A stretch of DNA of 41,075 nucleotides from Sphingobacteriia bacterium (GCA_021286705.1 JAJTBW010000007.1:1-41075); one strand, 5' to 3'; counted from the first letter of the stretch, positions 24,973 to 35,701 are shown. The notes: a model not told the origin generated them from the letters alone. Made by a program: numbers and translations.

Positions 24973-26166
24973 ATGACTAATAATAAAAGAATTAAGCTGG
25001 GAATTTTTGGCTTTGGATGTGTGGGACAAGGGGTTTATCATGTTTTAAACCAAACTAAAGGCATCAAAGCGGATATAGTTAAGATCTGTGTTAAAGACTC
25101 TAAAAAGGAGAGGATCCTGGATAGTTCATTCTTCACAACAGAGCCCGCAGATCTACTTGATAATCCTGAAATTGATGTTATTGTTGAGCTTATAGATGAT
25201 GCCGAAGCCGCCTTTAACATTGTTTCTTATGCTTTAAAGAAGGGGAAAGCCGTTGTAACTGCAAATAAAAAGATGATCGCAGATCATAGTGAAGAGCTTT
25301 ATACATTGCAACAAACCTATCAGGTGCCATTGCTTTATGAAGCTGCCGCATGCGCTAGTATTCCAATAATCAGAAACCTTGAAGAGTATTATGATAATGA
25401 CCTCTTAACCTGTATTGAGGGCATTTTAAATGGCTCTACTAATTATATTCTAACCGGACTTACAGAAAGGACTACTACCGATTTTAACACAGCATTGCGG
25501 GAGGCTCAACTAAATGGCTTTGCTGAGTCAGATCCAACTCTCGATATTGAAGGGTTTGACCCAAGATACAAGCTTTCTATTTTGATACTTCATGCATTTG
25601 GGATCTTTACAAATCCCTCCAGCTTGTTCACCTTTGGAATAAGCAGAATATCCACTTTCGATCTTGAATTTGCACGTCAAAGAAATCTCACCATCCGATT
25701 GATTGCAAGAGCTAAAAAGGAGAATTCTACAGTAACAGCTTTCTGTATGCCCTCATTTATTCCTTCCAACCACCATCTGGCAGCCGTTAGAAATGAGTAC
25801 AATGGGGTTTTAGTAGAGAGTCTCTTTACTGAGATACAGTTCTTTGCCGGTAAAGGGGCAGGAAGTAATCCAACGGGGTCAGCTGTTGTTTCGGATATTT
25901 CTGCACTCTCATATGATTATCGTTATGAATACAAGAAATTAAAACAAAAGAGTGCTACACAACTTAATGAGCAGTCGTTGTTGAATCTGTATATTCGCTT
26001 CGATGATTGGTCAGTGGTTGATATGTCGGTTTTTGAAACTATCTCAGAGAGATTTTCGTCAAAGAAAAACCACTACATCATTGGTGAGATAACCCTTCAA
26101 AACCTCAGAAAGGCTGATTGGATTAAAAACCCTGCAGTGAACATTATTCATTTTCCGAAGTATTAG
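24973..26166 (+). CDS. hom: Homoserine dehydrogenase
   Basis: Reduces aspartate semialdehyde to homoserine, the branch point to methionine and threonine. The 397-residue protein has the N-terminal dinucleotide motif GIFGFGCVGQG (10-20) and VVTANKKMIADH (about 92-103). The catalytic domain follows, containing EGILNGSTNYIL and ESDPTLDIEGFDPRYKL, whose aspartate and lysine are catalytic. The region after about residue 320 is short and does not look like a standard ACT domain, so threonine feedback may be weak or absent. It is placed behind metB under the SAM riboswitch, so this copy is devoted to methionine supply; a second one fused to aspartokinase probably exists elsewhere. Confidence 0.92.
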   Translation: MTNNKRIKLGIFGFGCVGQGVYHVLNQTKGIKADIVKICVKDSKKERILDSSFFTTEPADLLDNPEIDVIVELIDDAEAAFNIVSYALKKGKAVVTANKKMIADHSEELYTLQQTYQVPLLYEAAACASIPIIRNLEEYYDNDLLTCIEGILNGSTNYILTGLTERTTTDFNTALREAQLNGFAESDPTLDIEGFDPRYKLSILILHAFGIFTNPSSLFTFGISRISTFDLEFARQRNLTIRLIARAKKENSTVTAFCMPSFIPSNHHLAAVRNEYNGVLVESLFTEIQFFAGKGAGSNPTGSAVVSDISALSYDYRYEYKKLKQKSATQLNEQSLLNLYIRFDDWSVVDMSVFETISERFSSKKNHYIIGEITLQNLRKADWIKNPAVNIIHFPKY

Positions 26167-26359
26167 TATTCGGGAAAGTATCTTTTAATTGAAAAAAGGA
26201 TGGACTTATTATATCCCCCTCTTTCTTTTAAACGGGTTATTAAATTCATATTTGGGAAGGCTAATACAATAACTAGCGCTTTGCTCTATTCACAAACTTC
26301 AGAAAAGGGGTTCAGGCACTAGTGATTTGGTTAGTTAGATGCTTAAAATAATTAGATAA

Positions 26360-29300
26360 ATGAATAACAGTATATACGACCTTTTAGAACGCAGGGTCTT
26401 GGTCTTAGATGGAGCAATGGGAACCATGATTCAACGGTTTAATCTTACTGAAAGCGATTTTAGGGGGATGCGATTCAGCGATCATTCTGTTGATTTGAAG
26501 GGGAATAATGATCTACTCTGTCTAACCAGAGGCGATATCATTAAGAGTATTCATAATGAGTACCTCGATGCTGGCGCTGATATTATTGAGACTAATACGT
26601 TCAATGCAAATGCGATTTCTCAAGCTGATTACCATTTAGAGTCTCTTTGTTATGAGCTCAATTTTGAAGCAGCTAAGATTGCCAGACAAGCAGCAGATGA
26701 TGCCATTTGTCGGCAGCCCGATAGACCTCGTTTTGTTGCAGGTGCTATAGGACCTACCAATAAGACAGCCTCTATGTCGCCGGATGTTATGAACCCAGGT
26801 TACCGGGCAGTGACATTTGATGATCTTGTTAGGGTTTATTCTGAGCAGATAAGTGGGTTACTAGATGGTGGCGTAGATATCCTGTTGATTGAGACAATCT
26901 TCGATACGCTTAATGCCAAGGCAGCCCTTTTTGCGGCTGATAATACGTTAAAGCAAAAAGGTCGTGATATTGTTCCTACAAGCAAGGGATCCCGGAAATT
27001 TCCTATAATGATATCAGGAACAATTACCGATAAATCGGGTAGGACACTTTCCGGTCAAACTCCTTTGGCTTTCCTCACATCACTTTCGCATATAGAGCTT
27101 CTAAGCATTGGGTTTAATTGTGCTTTAGGTGCAAAAGAGATGCTCCCTTATGTGGAAGAACTGTCAAAACATACCAATTATTTTGTAAGTGCATATCCTA
27201 ATGCCGGCTTGCCGAATGAGTTAGGGGGTTATGATGAAACACCCAATCAGATGGCACATCAGTTAAGTCGGTATGTTGAACATAAATCGGTTAATATTAT
27301 TGGTGGATGTTGTGGGACAACGCCGGACCATATCAGGTCTTTCGCCGCGATAGCTGAAAAGGCTGTGCCAAGGAAGCCAGCCAGTGCTGCTGATGGACTT
27401 CAATTAAGTGGATTAGAGCCTCTTCTTTCATTTAGCGGTTCAAACTTTATAAATATCGGAGAGCGAAATAATGTCAGCGGATCCCGGAAATTTGCCCGTT
27501 TAATCCATTCTGGTCAGTATGAAGAGGCACTATCTATCGCTCGCCAGCAGGTTGAGAATGGAGCACAAGTATTGGATATCAACATGGATGATGCTATGCT
27601 TGATGCAGTCTCTTCAATGCAGACTTTTCTTAATTATCTGATGAGTGATCCTGAAATTGCAAAAGTCCCTATCATGATTGACTCATCAAAGTGGGAGGTG
27701 ATAGAGGCTGGTCTTAAGTGTCTTCAAGGGAAAGCAATTGTTAACTCAATCAGTCTCAAAGAGGGTGAGGCACTATTTCTTAAACATGCTAACCTTATTA
27801 AGCAATACGGAGCAGCAGTAGTTGTGATGGCTTTTGATGAAGAGGGGCAGGCAACCTCCTTTGATCGACGAATTGAAATCTGTAAGAGAGCATATCACCT
27901 TTTAATAAAGGAGGCTGGGTTTAATCCAAATGATATCATCTTTGACCCGAACATTCTTGCTATTGCAACCGGAATTGATGAGCATAATAACTATGCTGTC
28001 GATTTCTTTAAAGCTACTCAATGGATCAAATCAAATTTGCCCGGAGCTAGAGTAAGTGGAGGAATTAGTAATTTATCTTTTAGTTTTCGTGGAAATGACA
28101 AGCTAAGAGAGTCCATGCACGCTGTATTCCTTTATCATGCCATCAAGGCAGGACTTGATATGGGGATTGTTAATGCGGGAGTCATACCAGTATACGATGA
28201 GATACCATCTGATTTATTGAGATTACTTGAAGATGTTATATTGAATCGAAGAAAGGATGCTACCGAGCGCCTTATTGTTTATGCCGAGAAAGAGAAGGAG
28301 CGTAAGGTGGAAGGCCCAGGTCTCGCTTTGAAATGGAGAGAGGGAACAGCTTATGATAGGCTTATTTATTCGCTTATAAAAGGAATCTCTGACTTTATAG
28401 AGGAGGATACAGAAGCCGTTAGGAGATTGTCAGATCGATCTTTGGATGTTATTGAGGGTCCTTTAATGAAAGCAATGACTGAAGTTGGAGATCTTTTTGG
28501 TGCAGGGAAAATGTTTCTTCCTCAAGTGGTAAAGAGTGCTCGTGTTATGAAAAAGGCGGTTGCATATCTTGCCCCTTTCATTGAGGCAGAAAAGAGTGGT
28601 GATAATTCAACCATAAAACACAATGGAACTGTTTTGCTTGCAACTGTCAAAGGAGATGTGCATGATATCGGTAAAAACATAGTTTCTATAGTACTGGCAT
28701 GTAATAATTATCGCATAATTGATCTTGGTGTTATGGTGCCTGCTGATAGAATTATTAAAGAGGCCATTGAGAATGAGGTAAGTATTGTAGGATTAAGTGG
28801 ATTAATAACCCCTTCATTGGATGAGATGATACACGTGGCTTCTGAAATGAAAGAGGCTGGTTTAAAAACCCCATTGCTGATAGGTGGTGCAACTACTTCT
28901 GAACTTCATACCGCATTAAAAATAGCCGAGGCCAATGACTCTCCTATTGTTCATGTGAAAGATGCATCGTTGGCAGTAAATGTAGTCTCCTCCTTGCTGA
29001 ATAGTGAGAAGAGACCACAGTTTTTAGAGAATCTAAAGTCTAAGTACTCAGCAGTTAAAGCTCGATACCTGTCTTCAAAAGTGGCAGAAAAGTATCTAAC
29101 TTTTGATGCTGCAAGAGCTAATAAACCCGATTTGTTTACTAATTATCAGCCATTCAAGCCGAGAAAAACCGGATTTTTCACCTTAACCGACTATCCTCTT
29201 GCCGAAATAGTCTCTTATATAGATTGGACATTCTTCTTTCACTCATGGAAGATTGCCGGAAAGTATCCCGACATCTTTCGCGACCCGGTTAAAGGGGCTG

Positions 29301-30070
29301 AGGCAAAAGCATTATATGATGATGCTCAAAAGATGTTGACACTGATTATTTCAAAAAAGATGACTAAGGCTAATGCCCGTTTCTTTATTCTTCCAGCCTC
29401 TGCAGATGGTGATGATATCATTGTATATCCAAAAAGAAAAGGGAAGAAGGTTTTAGCAAGATTCCATTTTCTACGTAATCAGGAGAAAAAAGAGGAGGGA
29501 AAGCCTAATCTCTCACTTAGTGATTTTATAGCACCGATAGAGAGTAAGATCGATGATTATATAGGTGGTTTTGTTGTAACGGCTGGACTTGGTCTTGATG
29601 AGTATGTTGAGCAGTACAAACTGCAACATGATGACTATAATGCCATTATGCTTAAGATTTTAGCCGATAGACTAGCTGAGGCATTTGCCGAGCTTTTACA
29701 TGAAAAGGTTCGGAAAGAGTATTGGGGTTATGAGAAGGAGTCATTTGATTTAGCTCAGATTCTCAAAGAAGAGTATATAGGAATCAGACCGGCACCAGGA
29801 TATCCGGCTTGTCCTGATCACTCAGAAAAACGAATCCTTTTTGATCTGTTAAATGCCGAAGAGGAGGTAGGAGCAATACTTACGGATCATTTTGCGATGC
29901 TACCAGCTGCTTCTGTAAGCGGGTTTTACTTTAGTCATCCGCAATCTCAATATTTTGCTGTAGGGAAAGTCGGCATGGATCAAGTTAATCAATATGCCCA
30001 CCGTAAGGGCTCCTCTATGGAGGAGGCAGAGAGATGGATAAAGCAGAACCTGAATTATTCTAATCATTGA
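26360..30070 (+). CDS. metH: Cobalamin-dependent methionine synthase
   Basis: A complete 1236-residue MetH, which transfers a methyl group from methyltetrahydrofolate to homocysteine through cobalamin. Domains in order are: homocysteine-binding barrel (about 1-330) with zinc cysteines in GFNCALG and [10 protein letters not shown]; pterin-binding barrel (about 350-620) beginning [13 protein letters not shown]; cobalamin cap and Rossmann modules (about 640-890) with the axial histidine in [11 protein letters not shown]; and the AdoMet reactivation domain to the C-terminus with [15 protein letters not shown]. It is preceded by a 193-bp gap after hom without a second SAM riboswitch. Cobalamin control is not visible either. 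It pairs with metF downstream. Confidence 0.97.
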   Translation: MNNSIYDLLERRVLVLDGAMGTMIQRFNLTESDFRGMRFSDHSVDLKGNNDLLCLTRGDIIKSIHNEYLDAGADIIETNTFNANAISQADYHLESLCYELNFEAAKIARQAADDAICRQPDRPRFVAGAIGPTNKTASMSPDVMNPGYRAVTFDDLVRVYSEQISGLLDGGVDILLIETIFDTLNAKAALFAADNTLKQKGRDIVPTSKGSRKFPIMISGTITDKSGRTLSGQTPLAFLTSLSHIELLSIGFNCALGAKEMLPYVEELSKHTNYFVSAYPNAGLPNELGGYDETPNQMAHQLSRYVEHKSVNIIGGCCGTTPDHIRSFAAIAEKAVPRKPASAADGLQLSGLEPLLSFSGSNFINIGERNNVSGSRKFARLIHSGQYEEALSIARQQVENGAQVLDINMDDAMLDAVSSMQTFLNYLMSDPEIAKVPIMIDSSKWEVIEAGLKCLQGKAIVNSISLKEGEALFLKHANLIKQYGAAVVVMAFDEEGQATSFDRRIEICKRAYHLLIKEAGFNPNDIIFDPNILAIATGIDEHNNYAVDFFKATQWIKSNLPGARVSGGISNLSFSFRGNDKLRESMHAVFLYHAIKAGLDMGIVNAGVIPVYDEIPSDLLRLLEDVILNRRKDATERLIVYAEKEKERKVEGPGLALKWREGTAYDRLIYSLIKGISDFIEEDTEAVRRLSDRSLDVIEGPLMKAMTEVGDLFGAGKMFLPQVVKSARVMKKAVAYLAPFIEAEKSGDNSTIKHNGTVLLATVKGDVHDIGKNIVSIVLACNNYRIIDLGVMVPADRIIKEAIENEVSIVGLSGLITPSLDEMIHVASEMKEAGLKTPLLIGGATTSELHTALKIAEANDSPIVHVKDASLAVNVVSSLLNSEKRPQFLENLKSKYSAVKARYLSSKVAEKYLTFDAARANKPDLFTNYQPFKPRKTGFFTLTDYPLAEIVSYIDWTFFFHSWKIAGKYPDIFRDPVKGAEAKALYDDAQKMLTLIISKKMTKANARFFILPASADGDDIIVYPKRKGKKVLARFHFLRNQEKKEEGKPNLSLSDFIAPIESKIDDYIGGFVVTAGLGLDEYVEQYKLQHDDYNAIMLKILADRLAEAFAELLHEKVRKEYWGYEKESFDLAQILKEEYIGIRPAPGYPACPDHSEKRILFDLLNAEEEVGAILTDHFAMLPAASVSGFYFSHPQSQYFAVGKVGMDQVNQYAHRKGSSMEEAERWIKQNLNYSNH

Positions 30071-30235
30071 TATTGGAATGGCGGAGTATATTCTTTGTTA
30101 GTTCCTTGATATTGATTGAGCTCTTCAATATTTATACTATTCTGAAATTATTGAAGCGTTTTACACGAAGGTAAAATAGGTAGAATAATAGCTCCCCAGA
30201 TAGATCGGTTATAGTAGTGATTTTAAAGTAAAATA

Positions 30236-31195
30236 ATGAAAATGAAGATAAGTGATATTTTAAATACGACCACCAAAACTCTTTTTTCGTTTGAGATACT
30301 GCCTCCGCTTAAAGGGGCAACACTTGATGAAATATATCAAACCGTTGAACCACTAATGGAGTTTAATCCTCCGTATATCAATGTGACATATCATCGTGAG
30401 GAGGTGCTTTATAATGAGTTACCCAACGGAGTAATTGAAAAAAGAGTTGTTAAGAAGCGTCCTGGGACAGTGGGTATTGCTGCTGCATTGAAGTATCATT
30501 ATAAGGTCAATGTAGTTCCTCATATTATTTGTGGAGGTTTTTCTAAAGATGAGACGGAGAATGCATTAATAGATCTTCATTTTCTTGGGATTAACAATGT
30601 CTTAGCTGTAAGAGGGGATGCAGAGCGGGGGATGAAATCATTTCAGGCCGATCCGCAAGGCCATGGCTATGCAGTTGATTTAGTTAGGCAGATAGTCGAT
30701 CTTAATAATGGGAAGTACCTTGATGAAGATCTTGAGAATGCTACAGCAACCGATTTCTGTATTGGTGTTGCAGGATATCCTGAGAAGCATTCAGAGTCTC
30801 CAAACTATGAAAGTGACATCCGCTATCTAAAACAGAAGGTAGATGCAGGAGCTGATTATATTGTGACGCAACTCTTTTTTGATAACCAGGTTTTCTTTGA
30901 CTTTGTTGATCGCTGTAGGAAAGCTGGTATTATGGTTCCGATAGTGGCAGGTATAAAACCGCTTAGTGTTAAATCTCTTTTGCAGATACTCCCTAAGACA
31001 TTTGGCGTAAGCATCCCGGATACACTAGTAAAGGAGGTAGAAGCCTGTAAGGATAATAAAGCGGTGAGAGCAGTTGGCATAGAGTGGGCTACTCAACAGA
31101 CACTTGAGCTTATCAAGCATGATATTCCAGCGGTTCATTTCTATACTATGGGGAAATCTGATAATATTAAGGCTATTGCGAAACGGTGTTTTTAG
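30236..31195 (+). CDS. metF: Methylenetetrahydrofolate reductase
   Basis: A flavoprotein (319 residues) that makes 5-methyltetrahydrofolate, the methyl donor for MetH encoded just upstream. Family features include FEILPPLKG at the start with the catalytic glutamate, INVTYHREE, and NNVLAVRGDAERG. Others are VAGYPEKHSESP, DYIVTQLFFDN and VPIVAGIKPLS. The start is taken at 30236; an in-frame ATG two codons on (30242) is equally possible. It is separated from metH by 165 bp with no terminator, so read-through is plausible. Confidence 0.95.
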   Translation: MKMKISDILNTTTKTLFSFEILPPLKGATLDEIYQTVEPLMEFNPPYINVTYHREEVLYNELPNGVIEKRVVKKRPGTVGIAAALKYHYKVNVVPHIICGGFSKDETENALIDLHFLGINNVLAVRGDAERGMKSFQADPQGHGYAVDLVRQIVDLNNGKYLDEDLENATATDFCIGVAGYPEKHSESPNYESDIRYLKQKVDAGADYIVTQLFFDNQVFFDFVDRCRKAGIMVPIVAGIKPLSVKSLLQILPKTFGVSIPDTLVKEVEACKDNKAVRAVGIEWATQQTLELIKHDIPAVHFYTMGKSDNIKAIAKRCF

Positions 31196-31547
31196 GCAAC
31201 AATGGAATAGAGACTTTTTGCTGAAGAGATCTCAAGCACCTTATCTTTTTTAATGATTCTTCTAATTTTTTGACTTGAATTAACACAGGGTTCTATCTGA
31301 AAGAGTCGCGTTAATAGATTCTGATATTTGACACTTTTTTTACTGATTAATTGAGATTAAGTATTAAGGAGAAATTATTACTAGGGTATTAATAGACTGG
31401 AATTTTTTTTGTAAACTAGAACTCTAAACCTTAAAAAGATTGCAGTGGTTTAATGAGTTCATACTCAGAGAACCGGAGGGGCTGCATCAAAAGGAAAAGC
31501 CGGCGAAAGCCGGCTTTTCCTTTTGTAGTAAGAGTCTATAGTATAGA
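31196..31547. other. Intergenic region between convergent metF and carboxyltransferase genes
   Basis: No gene is supported here. Its only clear element is the strong hairpin at 31488-31525, listed separately; the rest is AT-rich and featureless to the eye. Confidence 0.6.
31488..31525. terminator. Strong bidirectional terminator with GAAA tetraloop
   Basis: CAAAAGGAAAAGCCGGC (31488-31504), loop GAAA, and GCCGGCTTTTCCTTTTG (31509-31525) form a perfect 17-bp stem. A and T tracts inside the stem serve as U-tracts on each strand, so it can end both the metF and the leftward carboxyltransferase transcripts. Confidence 0.9.
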
Positions 31548-33278
31548 TTATGAGCGACCTAACTCTTCGTTGGAAGCTGATATCCATTGATAGTTATAGA
31601 GGCCTTTGAGTAGTCTTTCTTCTTTTTCCTCGGGTGTGAGATTGAGATAAGCATCTTTTTCAGCTTGAATCTTCTTTCTCTTTTCCTCTTCAATTGAATG
31701 AATCTCGTTCATATAACGTTCTTCAATCTTTTTCTTTAGGAAGTCATTTGCAACATTGGGGAAGAGCTCAAGAAGTAATTCATCTCTTTCATTATCCGCC
31801 AGACGAAGTCCACCATATTCCTCAAAAATTGGGTTGTCCTGTCTTTTGTAATAGCGGGTATCGTATGGGGTTTCCTCTTCTACACCAGCAATTTTATATC
31901 TAAAACGAGAGTCAACCTGAATGGGGGTATGTCCGTAAACACCTTTTACGAGATTGACAAACTGAATTGATTTGGTAGTATAGATCGGGTTTCCTTTTTC
32001 TTCATCAATAGCACAGTTAACCGCTTGTGCGCCTACGATCTGGCTAGTTGGAGTTACCAAAGGAGGAAGACCAGCTGCTAAGCGGACAGAAGGGATAAGC
32101 TCAAGTGTTCTTGGAAGTAATTTTTCCAGTTTGAGTTGTTTTAACTGAGCAAGCATATTAGTATACATACCACCTGGCATCTCAGCTTCACGAACCTTTT
32201 CATCTGGAGCCGGGAAGCCGAACCATTCTTCAATTTTCTGGGTTGCTGCTAATAATTCCTCTTCTTTATCAGCTTTAGCTAATTCAATGGCTTGGTCAAA
32301 TAATTTATCAATATGTGAAGGTAATTTGTCACGAGTTAAATCAAATACTCTGGGGCAAATCTTAATTGAATCAACGAAGTCAAGCTCTTTACGGATTTCT
32401 CTTAATTCAGCATCGATACTAGCCACTACTTCACGGTTTACATCGGTCTCTACGCCTAGTTTATCGCAGAAGATTAAAATAAGCTCAAGAGCAGGAGCAG
32501 CAGGGCCACCTGCAAATGCTAAGATAGCTGTATCTAAAATATCAACACCATTGATAATTGCCTGAAGAGCAGAAGCTAGTCCGTATCCGGGAGTACAGTG
32601 AGTATGGAAGTCAATAGGTACCTTAACATCGGCTTTTAAAAGCTTCATTAAGTTAGCTGTGCGTGATGGAGGAATTAATCCAGCCATATCTTTAATGGTG
32701 ATCATATCTGCTCCTAAGCTCTCCATTTGTTTGGCTTTAGTCAGAAAATAATCATCAGTGAAGACTTTAGGTGGAAGATGGTGCTCCTGCCATAAAGTTC
32801 TTAGTTTGTCTTTTGTAGAATATTTAGGATCAACCGTATAACAAACAGCGCAATCAGCTTTTCCACCATATTGTTTAACAAAACGAATGGTAGCCTTTAC
32901 GTTGTCAACGTCGTTGAGAGCATCAAAAATACGCATGATACCAATTCCTGATTCTACGCTATGACGGCAAAATCCTTCGATAACTTCATCAGGATATGGA
33001 TTATATCCAAACAGGTTACGGCCTCTTGAGAGTGCCGTTAAATAGGTGGTATCACCAAGTTTCTTCTTGATAATATCTAATCTTGTCCAAGGATTTTCAC
33101 CCAGATAACGCATTACAGAATCAGGGACTGCACCTCCCCAAACTTCGGTAGCGTAAAACCCGGTATGTAAATAAAGATCAAGGACCCGGTCAATCTGGTC
33201 CTGCTTCATTCGTGTCGCGAAAATCGACTGCTGACCATCTCGCAGTGTCACGTCGCGTATGAGAAGTTTTTTATTCAT
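31548..33278 (-). CDS. Biotin-dependent carboxyltransferase subunit (oxaloacetate decarboxylase alpha / pyruvate carboxylase B type)
   Basis: A 576-residue enzyme of the pyruvate carboxyltransferase TIM-barrel family, moving a carboxyl group between carboxybiotin and pyruvate or oxaloacetate. The start LLIRDVTLRDGQQSIFATR has the metal-binding aspartate; MITIKDMAGL holds the active-site lysine; DFHTHCTPGYG gives further metal ligands. A conserved carboxylase-type C-terminal domain follows from about 320 and a charged, coiled-coil-like tail ends the protein. There is no biotinyl domain and no MKM motif, so biotin must be carried on another protein. The partner decarboxylase or biotin carboxylase subunits are not in the window. 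A -7 TACATTTG lies on the minus strand at 33354-33347. Confidence 0.9.
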   Translation of the reverse strand: MNKKLLIRDVTLRDGQQSIFATRMKQDQIDRVLDLYLHTGFYATEVWGGAVPDSVMRYLGENPWTRLDIIKKKLGDTTYLTALSRGRNLFGYNPYPDEVIEGFCRHSVESGIGIMRIFDALNDVDNVKATIRFVKQYGGKADCAVCYTVDPKYSTKDKLRTLWQEHHLPPKVFTDDYFLTKAKQMESLGADMITIKDMAGLIPPSRTANLMKLLKADVKVPIDFHTHCTPGYGLASALQAIINGVDILDTAILAFAGGPAAPALELILIFCDKLGVETDVNREVVASIDAELREIRKELDFVDSIKICPRVFDLTRDKLPSHIDKLFDQAIELAKADKEEELLAATQKIEEWFGFPAPDEKVREAEMPGGMYTNMLAQLKQLKLEKLLPRTLELIPSVRLAAGLPPLVTPTSQIVGAQAVNCAIDEEKGNPIYTTKSIQFVNLVKGVYGHTPIQVDSRFRYKIAGVEEETPYDTRYYKRQDNPIFEEYGGLRLADNERDELLLELFPNVANDFLKKKIEERYMNEIHSIEEEKRKKIQAEKDAYLNLTPEEKEERLLKGLYNYQWISASNEELGRS

Positions 33279-33346
33279 AAGACAGAAATATAGGTCGGAA
33301 GAATATGTAAATAGTTGCCGTTCAGCACCAGTGTACTAAAACTTTG

Positions 33347-33354
33347 CAAATGTA
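33347..33354 (-). promoter_or_regulatory. Possible -7 element for the carboxyltransferase gene
   Basis: Minus-strand TACATTTG matches TAnnTTTG, about 70 bases before the start codon at 33278. No TTG -33 was found at 17-23 bp, so the call is tentative. The rest of 33279-33660 shows no supported gene. Confidence 0.35.
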
Positions 33355-33668
33355 ATGAAAAGCCCGATATCTAGTGGTTTAAATGTGGTAAAAAAATACA
33401 CATCTTTTAATTTTATTAATGTTGAGTTTACTCTTTTTTCTTTTGTTTTGTATGATTTAGTTTGGATTACTGATGTTTTGTTTCTGTATTGTCTCCTTAT
33501 ATGAAATTTATGCCACTTTAACTCCTCTGCCGTTCGTAAATAACCCAACCTGTCCTGTTTTTGATACATGTTAATGGTGATCTGATTAATCTAATTGATA
33601 AGAGAGTTAGACTATCATGGTTGTTCTAATACATAGATATAGTGTTGTTTAACAAGTATTCTTGGATT

Positions 33669-33740
33669 AACTAAAAATTTAGTTGACTTTTGAATCAAAG
33701 TAGATTATCTTCGCCTCTTAGTTCAACTAAAAACTTAGTT
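33669..33740 (+). promoter_or_regulatory. BlaI-type operators around the blaI promoter
   Basis: Two near-identical palindromes, AACTAAAAATTTAGTT (33669-33684) and AACTAAAAACTTAGTT (33725-33740), flank a promoter TTG (33683-33685), 20 bp, TATCTTCG (33706-33713). A third perfect palindrome, TTAGTTCAACTAA (33718-33730), overlaps the second. The last operator ends 4 bp before the blaI ATG. This is the expected autoregulatory layout for a BlaI/MecI repressor. Confidence 0.75.
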
Positions 33741-33744
33741 CATT

Positions 33745-34128
33745 ATGATTCAAAAAGAGTTGACACGTGCCGAAGAGCAGATTATGCAGATATTATGGAA
33801 GCTTGAGAAAGGCTACGTGAATGATATTCTTGAAGCGATAGATGATCCCAAACCTGCCTATACCACCGTTTCGACAATTGTTAGACTTCTTGAGAGCAAA
33901 GGCTTCGTCGGTCATGAGACGCATGGGCGGGCACATCAGTACTATCCTCTGATTTCTAAGTCAAATTACAGAAGGTCGACTTTTAAACAATTAATGGTTG
34001 GCTATTTTGAGAATAACTACCATACACTTGCCAATTTCTTCACTAAGGAGGAGGATTTGACACTGGAACAGTTAGAGGAGATTCAAAGATTAATTGATCA
34101 TGAGATAAAAAGAAAGAAAGATGGATAA
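33745..34128 (+). CDS. BlaI/MecI/CopY family repressor
   Basis: A 127-residue winged-helix repressor. ELTRAEEQIMQILWKLEKG at the N-terminus, AYTTVSTIVRLLESKGFV as the recognition region and GRAHQYYPLISK after it are the classic BlaI pattern; the C-terminal half would form the dimer. It overlaps the following peptidase gene by 8 bp, the usual blaI-blaR1 organisation. The repressor is expected to be cleaved or released when the partner senses its signal. No beta-lactamase gene is nearby, so its targets may be this operon and unlinked genes. Confidence 0.93.
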   Translation: MIQKELTRAEEQIMQILWKLEKGYVNDILEAIDDPKPAYTTVSTIVRLLESKGFVGHETHGRAHQYYPLISKSNYRRSTFKQLMVGYFENNYHTLANFFTKEEDLTLEQLEEIQRLIDHEIKRKKDG

Positions 34129-35701
34129 CCCTGATTTAATCTCTAACATACTTAAAGTATTACTCTTACAAGGGTCAATGATTCTTGTTTATATAATAAT
34201 ACTGAAGCCATATTTCCCGCATAAGATGAAAAGGTGGTACCTGTTATCTTCGCTTGTTCTTCCGTTTTTAATAACAGTGCCGATTCCTACAGAGGCCTCC
34301 TCAGAAGGAGTTATCTATTCATCAACAATACCGGAAATAAACATTTCGATTCTTCCTAATGAAGAGGTACACCAGTCGGTATCATCTTTTTTGTCTGAGA
34401 ATATCACGATGACCATCTATTCCATCGGGCTTTTGCTCTTAGGATCCATTTTTCTTGTCAGGTTGTTTATGACAATTAAATTAACTCGTAAGTCGACTCC
34501 TGTTCTTGTTAACAATCGAAAGATTTACCTGCTAAAGAACATATCTGGCCCTTTCTCTTTTTTACATCGTATCTATATTCCAAGTAGCCTGTTTGTAGAA
34601 AGAAAGGAGTTAATGCCAATTCTTCTTCATGAAGAGGCGCATACAAAGCAACTACATGTAATTGACCTTCTTTTCTCAGAATTAGTAGTCCTTCTTATTT
34701 GGTTTAATCCTTTTGTCTGGATTATTAAGAAAGAGATTATCCTTAATCATGAATATCTTGCAGACCAATCTGTAATTAACAATGGAATCGTACTTCGCGA
34801 ATATCAAATGACGCTTCTTGAGCATTCCATTGCTAGAAAGTATTCTTTTACGATCTCTTTTAAATCTCATCTTAAAGAACGAATCATCATGCTTAACAGA
34901 AAAAAACTCAGTCTTACAGGACGGATTGTGCTCTTTTTTGGCGCTGTCCTAATATTGTTTTCCTCAACTCTTGTTTCCTCACGCGTTGTAGCTAAACCTC
35001 AGATTGAAACTAATGAAGTGCTTCAAAATCAAGTGCAAGACACCGGACAATCAGTTGTTTTTCCCGGAGGATTTGATGCTATGAGTGCTTTTATTCAAAA
35101 AAACCTGACTTACCCCGAGCAAGCCCGGCTAAAGAATATTGAAGGCCCGGTTGCTATTCAGCTAAAATTCGACAAGAAGGGGAAGATTATTGATCGTTAT
35201 GTGTTAAAAGGACCTGATCCGGAATTAGATAAAGAAGCAATACGTGTTGTTGACCTGATGCCGGATTGGATACCAGTGGCTCATTTTTCAGATAAAGAAG
35301 AAATTACTAAGGTTCTTATCATTCGTTTCAAACTGGATAATGCAGAGTCAAAATCTTATACTGATGAAATAAAGTATTTTGTAACACATGAGAATGAGGC
35401 TGAGTATCCTGGTGGGTTCTCTGCAATGACCTCTTTTATTAGAACCAATTTGGTCTATCCTGAGCAGTCAAAAAAGGATAAGAATGAGGGCACTGTATTT
35501 GTTCAGTTTGTTATTACTGAAACGGGCCAAATTGAGCAGATTAAAGTCCTCAGAGGTGTTTGTAAAGAACTTGATGAAGCGGCAGTCAATATTATTAAGA
35601 AGATGCCTGATTGGAAACCTGCAACTCAAGATGGAAAGGCGATCCCTTCTATTTATACGATGCCAATTAAATACAAACTAGACAAGGAGATTAAAAAATA
35701 G
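34121..35701 (+). CDS. BlaR1-like M56 peptidase with two TonB C-terminal domains
   Basis: A membrane sensor-protease of 526 residues. TM helices are near 12-30, 38-55 and 97-117. The zinc motif HEEAH (170-174) has a downstream glutamate in NHEYLAD (E211), and another TM helix lies at about 268-288. In place of the penicillin-binding sensor of BlaR1, two TonB-C-like domains follow, about 312-395 (FPGGFDAMSAFIQKNLTYPE) and 425-524 (YPGGFSAMTSFIRTNLVYPE). They look like an internal duplication and sit outside the membrane. The signal sensed is unknown. It is translated in overlap with the BlaI repressor, which is its likely substrate. Confidence 0.9.
   Translation: MDNPDLISNILKVLLLQGSMILVYIIILKPYFPHKMKRWYLLSSLVLPFLITVPIPTEASSEGVIYSSTIPEINISILPNEEVHQSVSSFLSENITMTIYSIGLLLLGSIFLVRLFMTIKLTRKSTPVLVNNRKIYLLKNISGPFSFLHRIYIPSSLFVERKELMPILLHEEAHTKQLHVIDLLFSELVVLLIWFNPFVWIIKKEIILNHEYLADQSVINNGIVLREYQMTLLEHSIARKYSFTISFKSHLKERIIMLNRKKLSLTGRIVLFFGAVLILFSSTLVSSRVVAKPQIETNEVLQNQVQDTGQSVVFPGGFDAMSAFIQKNLTYPEQARLKNIEGPVAIQLKFDKKGKIIDRYVLKGPDPELDKEAIRVVDLMPDWIPVAHFSDKEEITKVLIIRFKLDNAESKSYTDEIKYFVTHENEAEYPGGFSAMTSFIRTNLVYPEQSKKDKNEGTVFVQFVITETGQIEQIKVLRGVCKELDEAAVNIIKKMPDWKPATQDGKAIPSIYTMPIKYKLDKEIKK

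Noticed and set aside
33336-33569. 77-residue minus-strand open frame upstream of the carboxyltransferase gene
   Set aside because: Its composition is low-complexity and lysine-rich, there is no recognisable motif, and it covers the likely promoter region; probably non-coding.
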